The notes below the pieces were generated by a model. That model made no database searches and was not told the DNA's origin. It saw only the letters and a list, made by a program, of their open reading frames with translations. Shown piece by piece: positions 1 to 6,247 of a stretch of 55,012 nucleotides of DNA. This DNA is from Westiellopsis prolifica IICB1. GTDB lineage: Bacteria; Cyanobacteriota; Cyanobacteriia; Cyanobacteriales; Nostocaceae. A program made the position numbers and the translations under genes. Numbering within the stretch: the first letter of the stretch is position 1; every line of letters begins with the position of its first letter. The DNA lies in the NCBI RefSeq assembly GCF_004323185.1, contig NZ_NAPS01000001.1:2701396-2756407 (forward strand), read 5' to 3'.

Positions 1-114
1 CAATACGGTTCGGTTAAGAATTTTTCGTCATAATTTTGGATATGTAGAGACGCGATATATCGCGTCTCTACAGGATTTAAATGCCAATCGATTTGTCTTA
101 TCCGAACCGTATTG
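1..114. repeat. MITE-like element with terminal inverted repeats around an AGACGCGAT palindrome
   Basis: The first 19 bases (CAATACGGTTCGGTTAAGA) are matched in inverted orientation at 96-114 with one mismatch. Between them, at about 44-72, sits the perfect palindrome GTAGAGACGCGATATATCGCGTCTCTAC, which recurs across the window. The architecture (near-perfect terminal inverted repeats, no gene, about 114 bp) is that of a MITE. A partial copy (palindrome plus the right-end motif GAACCGTATTG) lies near 51104-51148. The element begins at base 1, so its true left edge could lie outside the window. Confidence 0.6.
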
Positions 115-155
115 GGGGTGGGGTGGGAATTATAAGTAATCAAGCGAACCTGATA

Positions 156-1007
156 TTAATGTTCTCTATGAAGTTGTAAATAATCTTTTACAGTTTGATT
201 AAAGGCTTCAGGTTGGGTCAAAAATGGCCAATGATTACCGGGAACTCGGCATAGTTGTAAGTTTTTGAGGTATGTTTTATAAGGTTTAAGTTGCCATTCT
301 TGGCGGTTAACACCTTTTTCTGGCTGGACAAATAAGGTAGGAATATGAATTGGGACTGTTAAACCGGGAACCTGCATCACTTCCTCAAAAATGCGATCGC
401 GTGCAACAATAGGAAACTTGCTACCCCAACTACCATCAGGTTTTTGTTCGATACCAGCTTGGAAAACTTTTTGTTGTAAGCGACTCCAGCCTTTGTATGC
501 TGTTAATTGACGGGCTTGTGTTTCTGCTGCTTCGTAACTGGTGAATGGCCCCATTGCTTTGAGAAACGACAGGAAGCGGTACAAAATTGGAAATGTCATC
601 TTCAAGAAACTGGGCATTTGCCAGATAAAAATCGGATCGACTAAAATCATACTCCGCAATCGTTCTGGATTTTGTCTAGCCCAGATGCAAGCTAATTTAC
701 CACTCCAGGAGTGGGCGAGGACATGAGTACTTGTCCATCCTAATTTATGCATCAATGCTTCCAGATCTGCGATCGCACTCTCAAAGCTATAATCTTTTTC
801 TGGCTTACTACTTTCACCATGACCGCGTAGATCAGGTGCAACTATGTGATACTGTGGCGCTAGGTAATCTCCCAAGCTAGACCAAACCAAGGCGTGGTCA
901 GCTAAACCATGAAGTAATAATAAAGGTTCCTGATCTTGAGTTTGGTTCCACTCCAAATAAGAAAGTTGAATATCAGGCTTTGCTAAAGTTTGACGTACAG
1001 GGATCAT
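156..1007 (-). CDS. alpha/beta hydrolase
   Basis: This 283-aa cytoplasmic protein has an alpha/beta-hydrolase fold. An HG oxyanion turn lies at residues 33-34 (LLLLHGLADH). The DLRGHGES strand-loop typical of the family is near 59-66. A nucleophile elbow AHSWSG puts the candidate serine at S100, and the late catalytic histidine is H259 in GNHWPF. The elbow has Ala and Ser where the family usually has Gly, which is tolerated in some members. No signal peptide or membrane segment is visible. The substrate cannot be told from sequence; related proteins are esterases, haloalkane dehalogenases or C-C hydrolases. The gene stands alone, with repeats downstream and a 400-bp intergenic stretch upstream. 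Confidence 0.85.
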   Translation of the reverse strand: MIPVRQTLAKPDIQLSYLEWNQTQDQEPLLLLHGLADHALVWSSLGDYLAPQYHIVAPDLRGHGESSKPEKDYSFESAIADLEALMHKLGWTSTHVLAHSWSGKLACIWARQNPERLRSMILVDPIFIWQMPSFLKMTFPILYRFLSFLKAMGPFTSYEAAETQARQLTAYKGWSRLQQKVFQAGIEQKPDGSWGSKFPIVARDRIFEEVMQVPGLTVPIHIPTLFVQPEKGVNRQEWQLKPYKTYLKNLQLCRVPGNHWPFLTQPEAFNQTVKDYLQLHREH

Positions 1008-1078
1008 TGGAGAATTCTTGGTGAAGAGGTTGCTTCCGGTTTCAATGGTACAGGACTGATGCCAAATCTTTGATCAAG

Positions 1079-1109
1079 AAAAAAAGAGCGCTCCCAAGGA
1101 AGCGCTTTT
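1079..1109 (-). terminator. intrinsic terminator-like hairpin
   Basis: A GC-rich stem built from AGCGCT arms with a short CCAAGG loop is followed, on the minus strand, by a run of seven T residues. It is oriented to end minus-strand transcripts entering from purB or from the PIN remnant. The AAGCGCTT stem resembles the paired hairpins at 12947-13142. Confidence 0.5.
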
Positions 1110-1653
1110 GTTAAGCAATCATAGAACAATAAACTTAAGTTTAATATTAAAGGCCCTATTTTTAGATTACAGAAATTAAAGCAACAAAATTATTAAGAGA
1201 ATTTATCTAGCTTGTATTTATGGATTTATATCCAGTAATTATTACAAGTCCTTGAGAGCTAATTACGAACAGATTCACAAAAAGTAATTAATAGACTTTT
1301 AGAAGCAAGCCCTAACTTAGGCGATGCTATTCCTGGTAGAACATCCTGGAATTGACTACAAAAGTTGTGGTTCTCTAGATAAAGCGACACCGTCTATGGT
1401 GCTATAGTAGTGTCATGTCTACCGCACCATTACTTCGAGTTGTCATTGATACCAACGTTGTCTTTGAAGGCTTAACCAAGCAAGGCGGGTCTGCGGATCT
1501 GATTATTGATGCAATTCGTCATCAAAGAGTGGAATCCCAAAAATAACAATAATTTTGGGGCTATAATCTGGCAAAAATTTCAAGAAGCGATCGCTGCTCT
1601 CGTAGATTAATCAAGTAGAGGCGAACGGTCGTTCGCCCCTACCAACCACTAAA
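1110..1653. other. intergenic region with a gene remnant
   Basis: Between the hydrolase and purB the only recognisable gene material is the PIN-like fragment at 1415-1546. The rest is AT-rich and shows no further coding signal. A HIP1 site (GCGATCGC) lies near 1588, and a short repeat (GGCGAACGGTCGTTCGCC palindrome) lies at about 1620-1637. Confidence 0.5.
1415..1546 (+). pseudogene. truncated PIN-domain toxin (N-terminal fragment)
   Basis: A 43-codon frame begins ATG and encodes MSTAPLLRVVIDTNVVFEG, then LTKQGGSADLIIDAI. The pattern hydrophobic strand - DTN - hydrophobic is the metal-binding N-terminus of VapC/PIN-family ribonuclease toxins, which are normally about 130-150 aa. The frame ends abruptly at 1544-1546, and no later PIN acidic residues follow in any frame that I can see. 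I infer a decayed toxin gene. No antitoxin gene is visible upstream. Confidence 0.55.
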
Positions 1654-2949
1654 CTAAATCCCCAAACGTTGATACACTTGATCTAAATGTTGCAAATGAT
1701 GTTGTGGATCGAAGCATCCTGCAATTTCTGTTGATGATAATTTTGCACTCACACGGGGATCTTTGCTAATCAACTCGCGGAAATTTCCTTCCGGTTTGTT
1801 CCAAGCGGTATGAGCATTTTCTTGAACGATTTTATAAGCTTCTTCACGGGTGATTCCCTTTTCTACCAAGGTGAGTAAGACTCTTTGGCTAAAGACGACG
1901 CCGCCATAAACGTTCATATTCCGCGCCATATTTTCTGGATAAACCAGTAGATTCTGTATCAAGTCAGTTGTCTCTACCAACATAAAATGTGTCAGAGTGC
2001 AAGTATCTGGTAAAATTACTCGTTCTACAGAACTGTGGGAAATATCCCGTTCGTGCCAAAGGGCAACATTTTCTAAAGCTGCAACAGCATGACTTCTGAT
2101 AATTCTGGCCATACCTGTGAGGCGTTCGGAACGAATGGGGTTGCGCTTGTGAGGCATAGCAGAAGAGCCTTTTTGCCCTTTGGCAAAGAATTCTTCGACT
2201 TCCAAAACATCGGTTTTTTGGAGGTTGCGAATTTCCACGGCAAAACGTTCGATGGAAGCTGCAAGTAAAGCCAACTGTTGCACAAAGTCGGCGTGGCGAT
2301 CGCGTGAGATTACCTGTGTTGAGGCTGCATCGGGTTGGAGTCCGAGTTTTTGGCAGGCGATCGCTTCCACGCGTGGTTCAATATTGGCATAGGTTCCCAC
2401 TGCACCAGAAATTTTACCGACAGCGATCGTTTTGTGCAGAATTTGCAGGCGTTCTTGATGGCGCAACACCTCCGCTAACCACCCAGCTAGTTTAAAACCA
2501 AAGGTGATCGGTTCAGCGTGAATCCCGTGGGAACGTCCGATCATCACTGTGTAGCGATGTTCTTTGGCCTTTTGACGAATGACATCAATTAATGCTTGCA
2601 GATGTTGCAATAACAAATCCAAACTAGCAACCAATTGCAACGCTAAAGCTGTATCCAACACATCGGAACTAGTTAAACCCAAATGAATATAGCGTCCAGC
2701 ATCACCTACATATTCATTGACATTTGTCAAGAAAGCAATGACATCGTGACGGACTTCCGCTTCAATTTCTAACACTCGTTTGGGATCGAAATTCGCCTTA
2801 GCTTTAATTTCTGCAACCGCCTGAGCTGGAATATAACCTAATTCCGCCTGTGCTTCACAAACAGCGATTTCTACTTGCAACCAGGTTTTAAACTTATATG
2901 CATCTGTCCATAAATTGCCCATCTCAGGCAAGGTATAACGCTCAATCAC
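1654..2949 (-). CDS. purB: adenylosuccinate lyase
   Basis: This 431-aa enzyme cleaves SAICAR to AICAR plus fumarate and adenylosuccinate to AMP plus fumarate, in purine biosynthesis. The fumarase/aspartase superfamily signature is present at residues 261-271 (GSSAMPHKRNP), and its Ser262/263 loop carries the catalytic base. TSSDVLDT at about 93-100 and GRSHGIHAEP at about 138-147 (general-acid His region) are also intact. Length and the N-terminus (MIERYTLPEMGNLW) match the bacterial PurB family, which supports the start at 2949. The gene is monocistronic here. purH, of the same pathway, lies 10 kb away on the same strand but is not linked in an operon. Confidence 0.97.
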   Translation of the reverse strand: MIERYTLPEMGNLWTDAYKFKTWLQVEIAVCEAQAELGYIPAQAVAEIKAKANFDPKRVLEIEAEVRHDVIAFLTNVNEYVGDAGRYIHLGLTSSDVLDTALALQLVASLDLLLQHLQALIDVIRQKAKEHRYTVMIGRSHGIHAEPITFGFKLAGWLAEVLRHQERLQILHKTIAVGKISGAVGTYANIEPRVEAIACQKLGLQPDAASTQVISRDRHADFVQQLALLAASIERFAVEIRNLQKTDVLEVEEFFAKGQKGSSAMPHKRNPIRSERLTGMARIIRSHAVAALENVALWHERDISHSSVERVILPDTCTLTHFMLVETTDLIQNLLVYPENMARNMNVYGGVVFSQRVLLTLVEKGITREEAYKIVQENAHTAWNKPEGNFRELISKDPRVSAKLSSTEIAGCFDPQHHLQHLDQVYQRLGI

Positions 2950-2999
2950 AGTCCGTCACAGAGTACAACGGTCATATTGTACAGTGGTCTGTGGGTTAA

Positions 3000-3145
3000 A
3001 GGATCGGGGATCGGGGATTGGGGATCGGGGATCGGGAAGAGACTTGTTAAATAATTCCCCCCACACTTCCAGACGCGATGAATCGCGTCTCTACATTACT
3101 CCCCACACTCCCAGACGCGATGAATCGCGTCTCTACATTATTTCC
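3000..3145. repeat. GATCGGG heptamer array plus two AGACGCGAT palindromes
   Basis: Bases 3001-3037 are tandem 7-bp units of the GATCGGG type. They are followed by two direct copies (about 40-bp period) of a unit containing CCAGACGCGATGAATCGCG, each with an internal palindrome (AGACGCGAT / ATCGCGTCT), near 3070-3096 and 3112-3136. Both repeat classes recur many times in the window. The array separates the convergent ends of transcription around purB and the YihY gene. Confidence 0.85.
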
Positions 3146-3154
3146 CACACTCCC

Positions 3155-4072
3155 CTATTCCCCGCGTCTATGTTTCCTCTTGTCGTCTTTGTTTATTTCA
3201 TTTAGAGAAACTGCATAATCGGCTGGAGTAATGCAAGAACCATATCTGCGGGCGTAAACTTGGGTAAATTCTGCGCCAAAAAACAAGATTTGAGCAGTAT
3301 AGTAAACCCAGACTAAGATGACTACTATTGAGCCAGCAGCCCCATAGGTAGAGCCAAAAGTATTGTTACCGAGATATTGTCCGAGCGCATACCTACCAAA
3401 GGAGAACAAAAGTGAGGTTAAAGCAGCTCCTATTAAAACATCCTTCCACACAATTTTGGCATCTGGCAAAACTTTAAAAATTAGCCCAAATAATAAAGTG
3501 GTAATGATAAAACCAAGAGTGAAGTTAACAATTTGCCAGAGAAAATCAACGCCTGGTAATAAATGTTGAAAGTAGTTAATTAGCGCTGCCAATGCTGTAG
3601 TAATTACCAAGGAAACTAGCAGTAAAAAACCAATAGCTAATACCATCGCAAAAGATAAAAATCGTTGGCGAACCATGTTTTTTACGACTTTTCCTGGTTT
3701 TGGTTTCACTTCCCAAATTGTATTGAGAGAATCTTGTAATTCTGTAAATAAACCAGTTGCACCAAAAATCAAAACAACGATACTAATCAGTGAGGCGATA
3801 GTTCCTGCTCGTGGTTGGCTAGCGCTTTCAATTGCATTTTGAATAACTTCTGCACCCGCAGGGCCAATTAATCCTTGAAGTTGGGTAAAAATTGCGTTTC
3901 TGGCTGCTGCTTCTCCAAACACTGCACCTGCGATCGCAATGACAATAATTAATAATGGAGCAATAGAAAATATTGTGTAATAAGCTAATGCAGCTGCTAA
4001 CCGCGATGCTTTATCTTCCTGCCATTCGTTAAATGTTTCTTTGAGTAAATCCAAAATTACTTTTAGGTTCAT
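3155..4072 (-). CDS. YihY/virulence factor BrkB family inner-membrane protein
   Basis: This 305-aa polytopic protein opens with the family hallmark, a short amphipathic lead followed by ASRLAAALAYYTIFSIAPLL at about residues 22-41. About six hydrophobic segments follow, up to ALGQYLGNNTFGSTYGAAGS and VWVYYTAQILFFGAEFTQVY near the C-terminus, which is the usual BrkB ending. The length matches the family (about 280-320 aa). It is a plasma-membrane protein. A transport or membrane-integrity role is proposed for the family, but the substrate is unknown. The charged C-terminal tail runs to the edge of the repeat array at 3150. Confidence 0.9.
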   Translation of the reverse strand: MNLKVILDLLKETFNEWQEDKASRLAAALAYYTIFSIAPLLIIVIAIAGAVFGEAAARNAIFTQLQGLIGPAGAEVIQNAIESASQPRAGTIASLISIVVLIFGATGLFTELQDSLNTIWEVKPKPGKVVKNMVRQRFLSFAMVLAIGFLLLVSLVITTALAALINYFQHLLPGVDFLWQIVNFTLGFIITTLLFGLIFKVLPDAKIVWKDVLIGAALTSLLFSFGRYALGQYLGNNTFGSTYGAAGSIVVILVWVYYTAQILFFGAEFTQVYARRYGSCITPADYAVSLNEINKDDKRKHRRGE

Positions 4073-4335
4073 TCACTAAGTCTCCTCTAGCAGGATGTTT
4101 TAACCTCCAGATTAAAAACATATAGAATTTTTTGTGTGTAAAACATCTTCCTTCGGATGCTTATATTTTATCCTAGAGGTAGAATTGATCGTGCCAACTC
4201 TGATTTTTCTCTTGCTTATATCTGGCTAGACAGCATCATACATCTACCAAATACAGTTTTCGTCCGATAAAATCTAGTATTTTAAATACTCTAAATTTAG
4301 CAGAGTTAGCGCGGACAATATCTTTGTAAAGAGAA

Positions 4336-5394
4336 TTGCTCTACAGTGCAGAGGGACACGCTACAGGTACGGAATGCAAAATTGAATATGCACAACCAAA
4401 TAAAGAACGAGTTGTATTGACTTTTTTAAGTGAAGCAGAAATCAGAGAACAGGCTGTTTTTCTATGTCAGCAGCTAGGGTTTACAAATATCACCAATATC
4501 AATCAAAAAGAAGTTATCTATCAGGTGTCTTCTGATAGTCTGACAATTATTAAACAAGAGGGTGGGGAAAGTAAATCAGAAAGAGCAAAACAAGCAAAAG
4601 CGTTGATTTTGTTGTTAGAAGGGTATGTGACAAATCGCCAACACATCCACACGGTAAATCATGCTACATATTCGATGGAGCAGTTTAATTTTACCAATCT
4701 CAAGGAAGCTGCTAGTTATGCACGACGTGGAAGTAATAGCGCGGTTTTAAAGCGAATTGAATATTATTGTCATCATCCGTTATTAGAAGATGGTAACGTG
4801 ATTATCGACACGCCGGGAATTGATGCACCTGTGGAGAAAGATGCACAGTTAACCTACGCCAAAATTCAACACCCGGATACTTCTGCGGTGGTGTGTGTAC
4901 TGAAACCTGCGTCTGCGGGTGATATGACGAAGGAAGAAACCGAACTTCTAGAGATGATGCGGAAAAATGCAGGAATACGCGATCGCGTTTTCTACGTTTT
5001 CAACCGTATTGATGAAACTTGGTACAACACCCAGTTACGTCAACGACTCGATGATTTGATTAATCAACAGTTTCGGGATACGACAAGGATTTATAAAACT
5101 AGTGGATTGCTGGGATTTTACGGTAGTCAAATTAAAAATACCCATGGTGGGGATAGGTTTGGGTTAGATTCGGTGTTTGCTGAGAGTGTTAAAGGTGGAG
5201 ATGGAAAAGAAGAAACACCGCAATTTGTCAAACAATTGTCACAAATCTATTTCAACGCAAATAGCTGGCAAAAAGGTAAGATTAAAATAAAATTACAAAT
5301 ATCAATTGAGTTTTGTCCTGATGAACCAGAAATAACTCAATCAGAATCGTCTCTTGATGATCTTCGTCGTAAAATCAATGAATTCAATTCATAA
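4336..5394 (+). pseudogene. dynamin-like GTPase, truncated at the N-terminus and with an unrelated C-terminal tail
   Basis: The frame opens with a TTG directly behind an in-frame TAA (4327-4329). Its protein shows the middle of a bacterial dynamin-family GTPase: a G3 motif DTPGIDAP at about residues 157-164, then VVCVLKPASAGDMTKEE and the G4-like FNRIDETW at about 224-231. The P-loop (GxxxxGKS) that must precede these is absent here and in the 260 bp upstream, so nucleotide binding is not expected. Intact bacterial dynamins run 550-800 aa. After about residue 305 the sequence becomes a short charged tail with no dynamin stalk. I read this as a gene broken at both ends, perhaps by deletion. 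Confidence 0.65.
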
Positions 5395-5437
5395 ACTAGT
5401 ACTCCAGCAAATTGGTTTTGATAAGTCGCGGGTGTTC

Positions 5438-5470
5438 AGATCCCCGACTTCTTAGAGAAGTCGGGGATCT
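5438..5470. repeat. CCCCGACTT hairpin repeat
   Basis: An inverted repeat AGATCCCCGACTT / AAGTCGGGGATCT surrounds a short loop. It is one of five closely related hairpins in the window (also 45440, 45657, 52377 and 53300). Such a hairpin downstream of a gene can serve as a bidirectional terminator, but the family recurs in many contexts. Confidence 0.75.
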
Positions 5471-5510
5471 ATGACCCTTGATAATCTACAATATAAAATC
5501 TTTCAAAAAT

Positions 5511-5756
5511 ATGCACAAAAACCCCCGCATACGTATTCCTGTGGAAGTGAGAAAATACGTACATCAACGAGATAATTATCAATGTCAAAGTTGTGGTCAA
5601 ACAGCTAATGAAACTCATCTAACTATTGACCATATTATCCCCTTGGCGCGTGGTGGTACAAACGATATCAGTAATCTACAAACACTGTGTTTTACCTGCA
5701 ATCAGCAGAAAACAGACAATATTGATCCGCGCTTTCGGCGTTATTTTGAGTCTTAG
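5511..5756 (+). CDS. HNH endonuclease
   Basis: This 81-aa protein consists of little more than one HNH (beta-beta-alpha metal) nuclease domain. A first zinc knuckle CQSCGQ is near residues 26-31, then the HNH core DHIIPLARGGTNDISNLQ with the catalytic DH pair and the Asn, and a second CxxC (CFTC). The ATG at 5511 (MHKNPRIRIP) is preferred over the TTG at 5478, because it begins where stand-alone cyanobacterial HNH proteins begin. It probably nicks or cuts DNA. Similar genes are common as free-standing copies in cyanobacterial chromosomes, and no restriction or phage partner is adjacent. Confidence 0.88.
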   Translation: MHKNPRIRIPVEVRKYVHQRDNYQCQSCGQTANETHLTIDHIIPLARGGTNDISNLQTLCFTCNQQKTDNIDPRFRRYFES

Positions 5757-5784
5757 GCTAAGATCGATTGTTAGTTGATCATCA

Positions 5785-6042
5785 ATGTACCGAATGCCGA
5801 AAAAATTGCATCACAATTCCCAAAATTGGACTCAAGCTTTTTTCAAACTCCTTCCAAGTGGCTTGATTTTTATTGCTGTTTTTATCGCATTGTTTCCATG
5901 GTTGTATGAAGTCAAAACCAAAGCTGGAATTAACATATCATCCAAGTATCATGCTGGGCCTTTTTTTGAAAAGCACACTCACGGATTATTTAAATGTGAG
6001 TGGCTTTATCCTTACCATTGCGATCGCCCAATCAGAAATTAG
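5785..6042 (+). CDS. small hypothetical protein with one membrane segment
   Basis: This is an 85-aa frame, or 82 aa if it starts at the second Met, MPKKLHHN (5794). It has a basic/aromatic lead, one hydrophobic helix at about residues 26-44 (SGLIFIAVFIALFPWLYEV), and a polar tail with two Cys (FKCEWLYPYHC). Its composition is protein-like. The frame ends just before an array of repeats, so its last residues may have been altered. I do not recognise a family. It follows the HNH gene by 28 bp and could be cotranscribed. Confidence 0.45.
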   Translation: MYRMPKKLHHNSQNWTQAFFKLLPSGLIFIAVFIALFPWLYEVKTKAGINISSKYHAGPFFEKHTHGLFKCEWLYPYHCDRPIRN

Positions 6043-6043
6043 A

Positions 6044-6240
6044 ATCGGGGATCGGGGATCGGGGATTGGGTATTTGAATAAATTCCTCCTTGTCTCCCCA
6101 CACTCCCAGACGCGATGAATCGCGTCTCTACATTACTCCCCACACTCCCAGACGCGATATATCGCGTCTCTACATTACTCCCCACACTCCCAGACGCGAT
6201 ATATCGCGTCTCTACATTACTCCCCACACTCCAAGCACTC
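6044..6240. repeat. heptamer array and four tandem AGACGCGAT palindrome units
   Basis: GATCGGG-type heptamers at 6044-6070 are followed by three to four direct copies of a roughly 40-bp unit (CCCCACACTCCCAGACGCGA..., palindromic core AGACGCGAT(G/A)(A/T)ATCGCGTCT, then CTACATTACT) to 6235. The central two bases of the palindrome vary (GA or TA) while the arms stay complementary. The block sits immediately 3' of the GH57 gene. Confidence 0.88.
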
Positions 6241-6247
6241 TCCCTTG

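Noticed and set aside
3001-3037. Possible CRISPR array (also 6044, 40310, 48560)
   Set aside because: Units are only 7-9 bp with no unique spacers and no cas genes.
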